Positions 1 through 8,306 are shown, counted from the first letter of the stretch. The stretch: 64,000 nt of DNA from Lachnospiraceae bacterium A4 (GCA_000403215.2 KE159532.1:15846-79845), one strand, 5' to 3'. The notes: generated by a model not told the origin, from the sequence alone. Program-made: numbers and translations.

Positions 1-110
1 CATCTGCGTCATCAGAAAATCTTGACATAGCCCGCTATGCCTGCGATTTTCTTCTTTGCAACTGAACATTTATACGGCGTACTTGTCACAAGTAATTTCA
101 TCACAGTTCC
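1..110. repeat. Palindromic MITE-like element, copy A (partial, right part)
   Basis: These 110 bases match positions 9468-9577 of the complete copy nearly base for base, including the central ATAGCCCGCTAT hairpin and the terminal CAGTTCC. The element ends at 110 and is followed by TTA (111-113), which fits the TNA target duplication of the complete copies. The left arm lies outside the window. It abuts the 5'-truncated coding remnant that follows. No transposase is encoded, so any movement must have been in trans (inference). Confidence 0.85.
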
Positions 111-112
111 TT

Positions 113-574
113 AGATTTGATGATTGCGGGAATTTATTATTTAGATTTGTGACAAGCGATATACGGGATGCGGAAATATTTGTGGATGAAACAGTTAATA
201 AATACTATATACAAACCAGACTGCATATTGCCGCTAATCATGATGTAACACTATATCAAGAAATTTCCTATAATAAAAACTGGAATATGGAAATAATGTT
301 TGCAGAATGGGACTGTAGACCTGGACAAGAACGAATTGAAGATAAAAAAGAAGGATATTCTATTTATGAAAGTTTTACACAAGTTGAAAAAGAAGATATT
401 TTAAAAACTGGATATGAAAATATGTTAAATATTTTTCAGATGAAGGAAGCAAATGGCACTGTCGGACAGCTAGAAAAATATGTTCAAGGTTATGATAAAC
501 AAGCAAAAGAAAAGGTGGTGTTGATTGGAGAAATTTATCCCAAGACTGAGGATATAAATTGGATATCAGAATAG
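113..574 (+). pseudogene. 5'-truncated hypothetical gene, remnant
   Basis: An open frame of about 153 residues emerges directly from the repeat element. Its apparent first 19 residues would be encoded by the repeat, so the true start is lost or lies beyond the window. The product is acidic, soluble-looking and lysine/glutamate rich, with no signal peptide or membrane segment and no motif I recognise. It stops 31 bases before the start region of the PAAR-like gene, so it was probably the upstream member of the same operon. Function unknown; the truncation is seen, the cause (element insertion) is inferred. Confidence 0.55.
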
Positions 575-605
575 TAATATTGAAATAAAACAGAAAGGAT
601 ATTCA

Positions 606-1318
606 ATGAGGAAAAAGTAACAGACGAGAGATTCGAGGAATTAATGAGAAACTATATTAATGAGGACAAATACCATCAATATCTTGTTGATGGCGCAGTC
701 TTGAAGTGTACAGCTGCTACAACAGATGATTTCACCTACGCAGAGGGAGAGACAGTAGTTTTGGAAAATAAAGATGATGAGGTGTGTAATATTACCTTGG
801 ATGTCCATGAAAATCCCATGAACATAAATGGTTTGACATATGCAACAATTAAGGATACCATACAAAATGTCAATATAGTCGCGCCCAAATGCAACTGTTG
901 TTTAGCGGCTGACAGGGATGCAGAAAGAAATAGTATTTTTGAAGTAGATGGAACGACCTATTTGACTAAAACAAATATTGCACAAGCACCGTTTACAGCA
1001 GGAGTTGGAAAGATATTGGATGTTGTTATTGAGGAGTCAGAGGGGATTACAATGACCTCGGTATTGTTTTGTAAGCATGGCGGGTTGATTATGCCGGTTA
1101 CGTCAGGGCAGGAAGATAGTGCTAATACATTGGAATTTATATGCAATTTCTTAAATAAAAATACAAAAAGTTACTCTGAAAATATGTCTGGATCCCAAGG
1201 CAGTGATGCGAATCTTGGGAAAGCATATACGATAACAGAAGGTGCCTCAATATCTGAAATAGACTTGCTGATTGGTAAAGAAATAGAATGGGAGGAGTAT
1301 TTTGAATACAAAAATTAA
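606..1318 (+). CDS. PAAR-like (DUF4280-type) protein, possible N-terminal frameshift
   Basis: The reading frame is open from ATG 644 (224 residues). Two patterns recall PAAR-like/DUF4280 proteins: an early VDGAVLKCTAA segment and a later SVLFCKHGGLIMPVT segment, with a CNCC cluster between them. In that family the protein caps a VgrG-type spike or marks a secreted toxin. A better start with ribosome binding site AAAGGA is ATG 606, but it meets a stop at once. One extra A in the five-A run at 612-616 would join it to the long frame and add MRKKVTDERFEEL. So the gene is either frameshifted or starts internally at 644. It overlaps the next gene by 17 bases, indicating one operon. Family call is moderately sure. 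Confidence 0.55.
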
Positions 1319-2171
1319 GATAATTGCAATCATACTGATAGGTATTGTTCTAGGGGGCATCATGTTATTCGAAGATCAAACACATTCAGAACTTCAAAGC
1401 GAGAAAGATACAGCTGTTAACGCGTATCTTACCGTTAACTGGACATCAAGAGAGATATTGTGGGAACATGATATAATGCCGAATGATAGCGGAAGAGGCT
1501 GGGAGTTTTGGTTAGCAGATATTGATTTAGATGGGATTGAAGAAATGCTGATTTCTTTTTTGGCAAACCATTGCGGTCAAAATTCGCTGTATGTATATCA
1601 ATATGAGAATAACAGCGTGACCCTATATGGGGATATGATTGCAGCACCGGATAAAGATGTCATTACATTCATAGATTACAAGAAAATATCACCTTTTATG
1701 GATGTCGAGTTGGTTGATGTGTATGTCAATCGGCAAAATGAATACAGGTATCTTTCGATAGACTGCTTTAGTATTGGTGGCATGGATCAGATATTTTTAT
1801 ATGAAACAGTGCCAGAGAATAATTTCAGGCAGGAAGAGCTTGCAAATATTATCTATGAGTACAATGATACAGAGCAATGGGAAATTTATTTTCAGGGAGA
1901 GAGGCTGGCCTCAACAAAGGATCTAAATGATATGATTTCGCGGCATATGGAAGGCTATGAGAAACAGGAAATTTGTTACACACATTTAGAGAAAACATTT
2001 TCTAGGGACATTTTTGGCATGAGTGCAGATCAACAGAAAAAAGAACTGGAAGAATTGTACGAATCACTTCTGTATTGCAGACAGACTGGATGTCGTGGAG
2101 GGCTTCCTGCGGCACAGAGTATATTCAGTAAAGAACCACAAACAGAGGAAAAAAAGTGGGATGACCACTGA
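1302..2171 (+). CDS. Secreted/anchored hypothetical protein with EF-hand-like loop
   Basis: 289 residues. An N-terminal hydrophobic segment (residues 5-23) after MNTKIK looks like a signal anchor. Around residues 73-80 the stretch DIDLDGIEEM resembles the Asp-rich calcium loop of VCBS/FG-GAP-like secreted proteins. The last ~40 residues overlap the start of the next gene. Position directly behind a PAAR-like gene, and the presence of similar secreted proteins downstream, suggests an accessory or immunity role for an effector (inference). No named family recognised. Confidence 0.6.
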   Translation: MNTKIKIIAIILIGIVLGGIMLFEDQTHSELQSEKDTAVNAYLTVNWTSREILWEHDIMPNDSGRGWEFWLADIDLDGIEEMLISFLANHCGQNSLYVYQYENNSVTLYGDMIAAPDKDVITFIDYKKISPFMDVELVDVYVNRQNEYRYLSIDCFSIGGMDQIFLYETVPENNFRQEELANIIYEYNDTEQWEIYFQGERLASTKDLNDMISRHMEGYEKQEICYTHLEKTFSRDIFGMSADQQKKELEELYESLLYCRQTGCRGGLPAAQSIFSKEPQTEEKKWDDH

Positions 2172-2628
2172 TACAGATGGAATGGCTGAATATTATGGTT
2201 ATTATCAGATTACACAGTTTTATCCAACAATCTATTATGGCAAAATAAAATATGACTGTCTGCCTGAACAGGAAGCGGATATGATGATTGGACAGGAAAT
2301 AACAATAAAAGAAGATTTTTTCAATACATACGATAATAACCGTCGGCCAAATTCCAGGATTGCAGACCGGTTAGAGGATGGTTTCTGGATTGGAGAGGTG
2401 AAAATAGAGCATACAGAGTATTGCATAGAGCGAAAATACCGGAAAGACATATATGGTTTACGTGATAATATGCTGCCAGATCAGATTACGCAGCAGGAAT
2501 ATATTGAGATTGATGTATATCCTGGTTATTATGCAGGTGACAATACACTGCCACAGTTATTTGTAACAGAAGATGGGAAAATAATATTGTATGCAATGGG
2601 GGAATATTTTCTGTTGAAAAAAAGTTAA
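2161..2628 (+). CDS. Hypothetical protein, translationally coupled
   Basis: 155 residues from ATG 2161, chosen because it overlaps the end of the previous gene by 11 bases and follows a GAGG sequence; the frame is open further upstream, but that part is just the other gene in another frame. The product is soluble-looking, rich in Tyr and Asp, with no signal peptide. It contains YYGKIKYDCLPEQEAD and a C-terminal TEDGKIILYAMGEYFLLKK, a beta-strand end often seen in small intracellular partner proteins. Not recognised as a named family; operon position suggests a paired function with the secreted protein before it. Confidence 0.6.
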   Translation: MTTDTDGMAEYYGYYQITQFYPTIYYGKIKYDCLPEQEADMMIGQEITIKEDFFNTYDNNRRPNSRIADRLEDGFWIGEVKIEHTEYCIERKYRKDIYGLRDNMLPDQITQQEYIEIDVYPGYYAGDNTLPQLFVTEDGKIILYAMGEYFLLKKS

Positions 2629-2656
2629 TAAGCATTACAATCTTAGGAGAATCATA

Positions 2657-3424
2657 ATGAAAAAGATAAAACGTATGTATATCATTATCATTTTAATATT
2701 CATAAGCATCATAAGCAGATATAAATTCAGAAATATTGAGAGAGAAGAAACAGGACAAACTGCAAAGAAGGAAAATGACGGTGCCTTACAAAATTTTGAA
2801 GCTGGACTTAATGCCATGCCAATGTCTGAGATGGAAATGGAGGAACATGAGGAGCAAAATGAACTTACAGGGCGATTGGAAGCATATTATAAAACTTTTT
2901 TGCAGCCGAATGAAACACCTATTTGTATTTATGAGGGAATGAATAAATTCGCGGTATACAAAAAGACTTTGGAGAAGAATATAATTTTTGTTGATGTAGT
3001 TTTCGTTGAGAAAGAAACGAATCGTATTTTCACATGGCAAGAAGATGAAATGATTCCAATAGGAAACTTAGAAGATGGGAAAGTAAATTTTTCAGAAATG
3101 CAGGATTTTTCAAACAAGTCCTATATTCTAATGAAAAAAATGGCAGGGGATGAATTGTTGGTAAATGTTATGAGTAAACTGGAACAAAACGGGTTGAATC
3201 ACTTAAACTTGATATATGATGGTACAATCAAATTTTTAAACAGGAATTATTATATGATTAGTTCATTTGAATCTTTTGAGGATCATATTATAAGAAATCA
3301 GGGATATTATATTGACAGCACAAATGGTGATATATATTGTGTAGCAGAAGATGCGGAGTCTTTAAGAACAGAATTGTTTTATATTGATAATTTATATCTT
3401 GAAAAGTTTCCTGATTTTAGTTGA
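2657..3424 (+). CDS. Membrane-anchored hypothetical protein
   Basis: 255 residues. Residues 4-20 (KRMYIIIILIFISIISR) form an N-terminal hydrophobic anchor, followed by an acidic Met/Glu-rich linker (about 45-65) and a mixed alpha/beta extracytoplasmic domain. A ribosome binding site TTAGGAGAAT precedes ATG 2657. Its stop is immediately followed by the next ATG (TGAATG). No family recognised; composition and context match the other anchored proteins of this island. Confidence 0.6.
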   Translation: MKKIKRMYIIIILIFISIISRYKFRNIEREETGQTAKKENDGALQNFEAGLNAMPMSEMEMEEHEEQNELTGRLEAYYKTFLQPNETPICIYEGMNKFAVYKKTLEKNIIFVDVVFVEKETNRIFTWQEDEMIPIGNLEDGKVNFSEMQDFSNKSYILMKKMAGDELLVNVMSKLEQNGLNHLNLIYDGTIKFLNRNYYMISSFESFEDHIIRNQGYYIDSTNGDIYCVAEDAESLRTELFYIDNLYLEKFPDFS

Positions 3425-3610
3425 ATGAAAGATTCGGACATTACAATTAATGTTGCTGGCCATCTAGTCGGTACAGGAAGTTTGCATAAGGGATTTACAG
3501 GTGAAAAATCATGGAAAGACATATATGATGGCAATAAAACGAAAGCAACGACTTACATGGATGAGATGGGAGGTCTAGATTTAAGTGGAATATTGGGTGG
3601 AATCCAATAA
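3425..3610 (+). CDS. Short ORF, possible C-terminal fragment of an effector
   Basis: 61 residues starting on the base after the previous stop. It has no ribosome binding site of its own and no hydrophobic start; the sequence is Gly/Thr rich (AGHLVGTGSLHKGFTG) and ends in GLDLSGILGGIQ. It could be a small coupled gene or the tail of a larger effector whose body was lost in the rearrangements of this region. I do not recognise it. Confidence 0.3.
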   Translation: MKDSDITINVAGHLVGTGSLHKGFTGEKSWKDIYDGNKTKATTYMDEMGGLDLSGILGGIQ

Positions 3611-3623
3611 TAAATTTTCAAAA

Positions 3624-4277
3624 ATGATGAAAGTCCTATTTTTAGGAATGTGTATACTGTTGACAGGATGTTCTGCCAGTCAGGAAGAAAAACAAATGGA
3701 TAAGACAGAAGAATCGTTTGTTTTGAAGGAAGAGCAAGAAAGCGGCATTGAATCGAAAAGTTCAAAATATCAGCCCGAAAGAAGCAGGACAGGACCTTAT
3801 AATTTTACCGAACACATAGAAAAAAAACATAAGATACTAACATATGACATCTGCTCAAATCCCCAATATGACTATGAAAATACTTTATTAAAAGAGTATT
3901 TGGCAGAAGATCTGGAATTAAACAGACAGTTGCGCGAGAAACTTCCAGACAATACATCGCTTAGTATAGATTACCACATTTTTGATTTCAATGATGATGG
4001 ACTGGAAGACTATGTGGTATGTCTGGCTTCATCAGAGTATTGTGGAAGTGCTGGGAATAATGTACGAATTTATATACAGGAATCAAATGGAAAATTAAGA
4101 CGGGTATTGGATATAACCATGCGTCTTCTTAATGCAAATAATCCAAATGGTCATGAAGCTTTTACTGTTCTGGATGAGAAAACAGATGGGTACTATGCCA
4201 TTGTATCAATATTTTATAATCGTATATTAAGGTATGACAAGCAGACAGAACAGTATGAATTTCATGAAGGAGAATAA
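3624..4277 (+). CDS. Lipoprotein with calcium-loop-like motif
   Basis: 217 residues if started at ATG 3624 (ATG 3627 is equally possible; both give a proper lipoprotein signal). The signal MMKVLFLGMCILLTGC has a good lipobox (L-T-G-C), so the mature protein should be attached to the outer face of the membrane. After a charged, disordered linker, a domain contains DFNDDGLEDYVV, an Asp-rich loop as in VCBS/EF-hand-like repeats, and a pair of cysteines. It resembles in plan the secreted protein encoded at 1302-2171. Function unknown; an immunity or accessory role is inference from context only. Confidence 0.65.
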   Translation: MMKVLFLGMCILLTGCSASQEEKQMDKTEESFVLKEEQESGIESKSSKYQPERSRTGPYNFTEHIEKKHKILTYDICSNPQYDYENTLLKEYLAEDLELNRQLREKLPDNTSLSIDYHIFDFNDDGLEDYVVCLASSEYCGSAGNNVRIYIQESNGKLRRVLDITMRLLNANNPNGHEAFTVLDEKTDGYYAIVSIFYNRILRYDKQTEQYEFHEGE

Positions 4278-4280
4278 TAT

Positions 4281-4445
4281 ATGAAGAGATTGGGAGCATT
4301 AATGCAACTGGAAATACTAAATTTGGGGGAATATATGATCATAAAAGACGGAATGACAGCAGTATTGGTAAAGGGAGAATATATCTATCATGTAAAGCGG
4401 ATATCAGATCCTGAGAAAGATTGTATCTATGAGGAATTTGGTTAA
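4281..4445 (+). CDS. Small 54-residue ORF
   Basis: ATG 4281 follows AAGGAGAATAATAT, a clear ribosome binding site, four bases after the lipoprotein stop. The 54-residue product (MKRLGALMQLEILNLG... ending CIYEEFG) has no signal peptide and looks like a compact beta-rich piece. It could be a genuine small gene or the N-terminal remnant of a longer one. Not recognised. Confidence 0.4.
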   Translation: MKRLGALMQLEILNLGEYMIIKDGMTAVLVKGEYIYHVKRISDPEKDCIYEEFG

Positions 4446-4468
4446 ATTTAAACAATGGAAGAAAATCA

Positions 4469-4843
4469 ATGGAAAAAGTACAACCGCAAAGAACAGAACT
4501 ATACGCATATTTACAATTTTATATGGAAGAACTATTTCAGGATTCATGCAGGGCAGTTCAGACAATCCTTGATACAGATTCCGGGAAAATCTGGAAGAAC
4601 TTTCATGCTGTTCTCCAGGAATGTCTGGAAAAAACCAGAATCTTGCAGCAGCAGAAACAAAAAGGACTCTTGCACTATCTGGCATTCAGTCCGATGCAGT
4701 ATGCGTCCTTTTACAGCCTTCTATTTATGTTTCAGGCACAGGCACAGTCAGTACTGGGGAACTTTCATTGCAGTTTTCAAATATATGATATCTGGAAATC
4801 CGTGATAATAAAATTACTGACAACAATACAGGCAGAAACATAG
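4469..4843 (+). CDS. Hypothetical protein, possibly truncated
   Basis: 124 residues, mostly helical, with several Gln-rich and aromatic stretches. GGAAGAAAATCA precedes ATG 4469. A second frame opens at 4455 but its content is less protein-like. The C-terminus (WKSVIIKLLTTIQAET) looks unrelated to the body, so the gene may have lost its natural end. It is similar in style to the broken helical gene at 7908, both lying next to spike-gene debris. Function not recognised. Confidence 0.35.
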   Translation: MEKVQPQRTELYAYLQFYMEELFQDSCRAVQTILDTDSGKIWKNFHAVLQECLEKTRILQQQKQKGLLHYLAFSPMQYASFYSLLFMFQAQAQSVLGNFHCSFQIYDIWKSVIIKLLTTIQAET

Positions 4844-4995
4844 ATAGAAAACTGTGAAAAATATGAAAGTATAAAAGCTTTCATTATCATTTATGCCGCC
4901 ACAGCCGGCATAGGAACCACCTTGATAACTTCATATACATATTAGAAAGAGAACCTTATTTAATCAAATCCATTCAGGAAAATATTTTCTTAATC

Positions 4996-5024
4996 TTGAC
5001 GAAAATATGTTTGCACTCTATAAT
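4996..5024 (+). promoter_or_regulatory. Sigma-A type promoter of the PD-(D/E)XK gene
   Basis: TTGACG (4996-5001), 17-base spacer, TATAAT (5019-5024). It places transcription start near 5031 and so rules out the earlier in-frame ATG at 5007, supporting ATG 5058 with its AGGAGG site. Confidence 0.75.
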
Positions 5025-5057
5025 AAAATAAAAACACCCATTCGAACAGGAGGAGAC

Positions 5058-6098
5058 ATGGATAAAATACAGGGACATATGGATACATTAAGCAGTATGC
5101 AGCTTACAGCCAGAATGGAAGGACTGGACGCAGAGTGCAAGTTACTGCTCAGCAGCCGGGAAATACTGGCTGTGATTTTAAAGGAAACGGTTGACGAATA
5201 CAAGGAATACAGCAGAGAAGAGATCATAGGCTTCATCGAGCCGGATTCCATTGAGTCGGACAGGGAGGTATCACCGGGGCGGACAAACTCACAGATACAG
5301 GGAGATACGCAGGAATTTGCGGCCCTGAATGAGAAAGTGTCCCGGTTCGATATCCGTCTGAGGGCAAAAAATCCAAGACTGTCAAAGGAAAACATCGTCA
5401 TTAAACTCCACATAGACGTAGAACCGCAAAAGTCCTACTATCCCGGCTATCCTATTGAGAAGCGGGGAATGTATTATCTGTCGCGAGAGCTGTCCTCCCA
5501 GTTGTCGCTTGTCACGGACAGTACAGATTATGGACAACTGGAAAAATGTTACAGTATATGGATTTGTCTGGACGATATCCCAAAGAGCGAGCAAAACAGC
5601 GTATCCTTTTATGAGATGGCAAACACGAAAAACATCGGAAACTGCATCACCAAAAAAGAAGATTACGATTTGTTGACATTGGTGATTATCAGACTGGGCA
5701 AAAAGGAGTATAATGGAGAAAAGAAAGACGAAGGTTACGATCTTCTGCGTTTTCTGAACACAATCATGTATCCGCATGGAGATGATTTTATGGAGATCGT
5801 ATCAGATTATATTGACTTTTCACAGAACAGCGAACTGAGTGAGGAGGTGAAGAAAGTGATGGGTATCGGACAGATCATGCTGGAAACGGGAATTGAACAG
5901 GGAATTGAGCAAGGAATCGAACAAGGAATCGAACAAGGAATCGAGCAGGGGATCGAAGTATTCATTTTAGATAACGAGGAGGAAGGAATACCAAGAGAAC
6001 GCGTAGTTGAAAAACTGCAAAGGAGATTCAGGCTTACGGAGGACAGGGCAGTGCATTATTATGACAGGTTTGCTTCCACAGGCAAGCTTACTTTGTGA
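5058..6098 (+). CDS. PD-(D/E)XK nuclease family transposase-like protein (Rpn/PDDEXK_2 type)
   Basis: 346 residues from ATG 5058, behind AACAGGAGGAGAC. The family is the Rpn/PD-(D/E)XK group often labelled putative transposase; Rpn members act as recombination-promoting nucleases. Visible core: RFDIRLRA (Asp), LHIDVEPQK (Glu-x-Gln-Lys type active-site strand) and YPIEKRGMYYLSRELSSQ. The C-terminal third has a helical region with about 5.5 GIEQ tetrapeptides in tandem. It has its own promoter and sits inside the decayed spike island; a truncated, frameshifted copy lies at 9578-9905. Mobility or host-conflict role is inference; the family call is sure. Confidence 0.85.
   Translation: MDKIQGHMDTLSSMQLTARMEGLDAECKLLLSSREILAVILKETVDEYKEYSREEIIGFIEPDSIESDREVSPGRTNSQIQGDTQEFAALNEKVSRFDIRLRAKNPRLSKENIVIKLHIDVEPQKSYYPGYPIEKRGMYYLSRELSSQLSLVTDSTDYGQLEKCYSIWICLDDIPKSEQNSVSFYEMANTKNIGNCITKKEDYDLLTLVIIRLGKKEYNGEKKDEGYDLLRFLNTIMYPHGDDFMEIVSDYIDFSQNSELSEEVKKVMGIGQIMLETGIEQGIEQGIEQGIEQGIEQGIEVFILDNEEEGIPRERVVEKLQRRFRLTEDRAVHYYDRFASTGKLTL
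5889..5957 (+). repeat. 12-bp tandem repeat encoding GIEQ units
   Basis: Five complete 12-base units (GGAATCGAACAA and variants) and one partial unit encode GIEQ-GIEQ-GIEQ-GIEQ-GIEQ-GIE. Unit number could change by slippage without breaking the frame. Such repeats are common between catalytic domain and tail in this protein family. Confidence 0.9.
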
Positions 6099-6200
6099 AA
6101 TTGAATCAAAAAAAGAAGAGAAATGAATCACCCAGTTTTTAACAAGACATCAGCTTAACGGGTTCAAGGACACAGATGCTGTAATGAAAAATCTTTTACA

Positions 6201-6419
6201 GGATGCCGAAAGAATAAAGGATTAAATTGGGAGGGTAAAGATATTAATGGATTTAAAATTTCAGTAGGACCGGGTTATGGTATCGATGTTCATCTGGCAA
6301 AGCCTTATACACAAGAATTAGGTAGATGGAATATATTTAATTTCATTTTGAATGCTTTAGGAAGGAGTGAATATGCCAATAGAACTGTATATAATGGCAG
6401 CTGTCTGTCTGCTGATTGA
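6201..6419 (+). pseudogene. Degenerate coding remnant
   Basis: The 270 bases between the nuclease and the next gene hold one frame that reads like protein: NWEGKDINGFKISVGPGYG followed by IDVHLAKPYTQELGRW, continuing to a stop at 6417 inside the next gene. No start codon or ribosome binding site precedes it. It probably is the end of a larger effector or spike-associated gene whose start was removed. Not recognised as a named family. Confidence 0.4.
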
Positions 6420-7323
6420 TCTGGTATGCAGATTTATGTTGAAGAGAAATTTATATCAGTTATATATGAAAAAAGAAAATGGAAGGGTTCAGCTGGCAGA
6501 AATAAAAAAATGGAGAGCAATCTATTATACACGTCCTGTACGATATGAGGTAATAATTGAATATATGACAGGTAGTGGAAAAAAGACCGTGACAATTGCA
6601 ACAAGCAGTTCCTTCCTCAAAAAATATAAGGATGAGAAAAGTATACAGATCGTAACAGTATCTGGTACAAATTTTGTTTTTCTTGCAGAGGAGAAATGGA
6701 CAGTACAGAATATAGAATTATGGGTAGTGATATTCGTTCTCTCTATCTTTATAGCAATATTCTTGCTGATGGGATTTTTACAGGCATGGTCAATGGGAAT
6801 GCTGCAGGGTGTCATATTTTTATCTTTTTTGTCCATTTATCTGAAACTGCGGCATATAGTACGTCCGCGGATGCGCTGTAAACACAAAGCGAGAATGAAG
6901 TATGTTACAGACCTTTCATGTGAAGAGGTAATGGAAAAGCTCAGGCAGGAAGCGCATAATGATTTTCAATTTGCAAAGGAGAATGAGGATGAAAAAGACA
7001 ATATGTATATATTTTCTATTGATTGGAAAGCTCCATTTTATCAGAAATATTTGTGTGCAGGAGCCAGGTACCGTGTAATGGTGACGCCGTCACAGACAGG
7101 CAGTACAGTTTGGTTTTATTTATCTGAGTGCAGTGATGATTATGCACTGGATCACTTTGCAGAAAAACTGAGAGGATTTATGATAAAGTGCAGGTGTCGA
7201 TCATGGGTGATGAGAACGCACATCAGACCATCAATATCTGGTATCCTTATGCCATGGTGTATTCTACACCGGATGGTACAGGCTGGTACTGTATGCCAGA
7301 ACCAGGTGACATGGTGCGTCTGA
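6373..7323 (+). CDS. Membrane protein with C-terminus replaced by out-of-frame spike-gene sequence
   Basis: 316 residues from ATG 6373 behind GGAAGGAGTGAAT. Hydrophobic segments near residues 4-20, 116-137 and 140-158 mark an integral membrane protein with cytosolic and outer loops. Up to about residue 268 (DHFAEKL) the sequence looks native. From about 7176 on, the same DNA encodes the VgrG-like OB domain in another frame, so the last ~45 residues (Arg/Cys/Trp/Met rich) are an artefact of a deletion junction. It is therefore probably a truncated gene. Possible immunity protein by position; function not recognised. Confidence 0.5.
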   Translation: MPIELYIMAAVCLLIDLVCRFMLKRNLYQLYMKKENGRVQLAEIKKWRAIYYTRPVRYEVIIEYMTGSGKKTVTIATSSSFLKKYKDEKSIQIVTVSGTNFVFLAEEKWTVQNIELWVVIFVLSIFIAIFLLMGFLQAWSMGMLQGVIFLSFLSIYLKLRHIVRPRMRCKHKARMKYVTDLSCEEVMEKLRQEAHNDFQFAKENEDEKDNMYIFSIDWKAPFYQKYLCAGARYRVMVTPSQTGSTVWFYLSECSDDYALDHFAEKLRGFMIKCRCRSWVMRTHIRPSISGILMPWCILHRMVQAGTVCQNQVTWCV

Positions 7324-7857
7324 CGATACCGCAGCATCAGGAAAGAGATGCATTTGTGGTAAGGAACTGTAGAAAATAACTGACGCATCTTGACTTGGAT
7401 ATTTCTCCGAGGATGCATGCCCAAAAGCCTCGCCGTAGCCCGCTACGCCTACATTTTTTGTCATGCATCCTCGAAGAAATATCCTACGCAATCTGCATCA
7501 CTTATTTTCCTACAATTCCTAAGTTCCGTGCATGTGGAAACAGACAACCCAGATCGAAAAGATCCTTTACACAAAGTATTTAAGAGCAGGTATCAGAAGG
7601 AAGTGCGTTTTACGCCTGATTCCATCGTGATCACCAACAACAAGGGAACAAGAATCGAGCTGACAGATGCGGAGGGAATCCACATCGTAAGTGCGCATTC
7701 TATTATGCTGGAAACAGCAGAGGATCTGACGATTGCCAGTGATGCCGTATCGCTGATCGTCGCGGGAGATTCCTTTGTAAATTTCAGGCAGATAGGGACA
7801 AGCTTACAGCTTGATAACGGAATCTCATTTATCGGCGGGAATCTGAAGATACAGTAA
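7176..7857 (+). pseudogene. VgrG / gp5-like spike protein, 5'-truncated and split by a repeat element
   Basis: Two pieces of one protein are seen. 7176-7360 encodes IYDKVQVSIMGDEN... GWYCMPEPGDMVRLTIP, the OB-fold of VgrG/phage gp5-type spikes. 7522-7857 encodes HVETDNPDRKDPLHKV ... RFTPDSIVITNNKGTRIELT and a row of short strands ending in GNLKIQ, the beginning of the triple-stranded beta-helix. A 157-bp palindromic element sits between. Removing it and one TAA duplicate restores GCA TTT GTG GTA AGT TCC GTG (AFVVSSV), a continuous frame. The N-terminal gp27-like part is missing and replaced by the membrane gene upstream. VgrG proteins form the tip of contractile injection machines; here the gene cannot make a full product. 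Confidence 0.75.
7363..7519. repeat. Palindromic MITE-like element, copy B (complete)
   Basis: 157 bp, starting GGAACTGTAGAAAATAAC and ending in its imperfect inverse, flanked on both sides by TAA (7360-7362 and 7520-7522). Inside, a ~23-bp stem (GATATTTCTCCGAGGATGC with its inverse GCATCCTCGAAGAAATATC) surrounds a small central hairpin GTAGC-CC-GCTAC. The whole element can fold into one long hairpin. No coding capacity. It interrupts the VgrG-like gene and gives the left fragment the tail RNCRK-stop. Confidence 0.9.
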
Positions 7858-7907
7858 TAAAACGAATAATCACGACAGGGGGGATATGCAATGGCATACA
7901 GGAAGCA

Positions 7908-8306
7908 ATGATAGCAGATGCCAGGAAATGGGGCAAAGCAGTATTTTCCGGCAGTATCAGGATGCTGGAAGCCGAATACCAGAAAACAGCCAGAAGGGAT
8001 GCAGTCCTGCAGGCAGGCGGGATACGGCTGGCATTATTCGGCAGGGAATTTTACCTGGATGAGAACCAGCTGGAAAAGACTTGGCAGCCGCCCTGTTTTT
8101 TCCAGCAGTATGAGCAGGATATATCAGCAGTAATGGACAGACTCAGGAAGGAGTATCCCTGAATATATCCATATGAGGAAGATGCTGTCCGTTTCTGGTA
8201 TGCCGAATATTATTATGCGGCGCTGGAAACCCTGTGCAGGGATATGATGGGGGAGATAAGGGAGAGCAGGGAATACCGCATGCTCAATAAAACAGAGGAT
8301 TTTTGA
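7908..8306 (+). pseudogene. Broken helical protein gene with in-frame TGA
   Basis: The frame reads MIADARKWGKAVFSGSIR ... RLALFGREFYLDENQLE ... RLRKEYP, stops at TGA 8160-8162, then continues in the same frame as IYPYEEDAVRFWYAEYYYA ... MLNKTEDF to a second stop at 8304. A CGA-to-TGA type change would explain it, giving an original protein of about 132 residues. A possible earlier start (ATG 7891, MAYRKQ) is out of frame and ends after six codons, suggesting a further frameshift. It directly follows the VgrG-like gene and may be a small structural or adaptor partner (inference). Confidence 0.55.

Noticed and set aside
56-112. Start codon inside the repeat for the first coding frame
   Set aside because: The same leading peptide is produced by the complete element copy at 9523, so it is repeat sequence and not a native N-terminus.
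7390-7857. 155-residue frame starting in element copy B
   Set aside because: Its first ~44 residues come from the element; the rest is the second half of the split VgrG-like gene.
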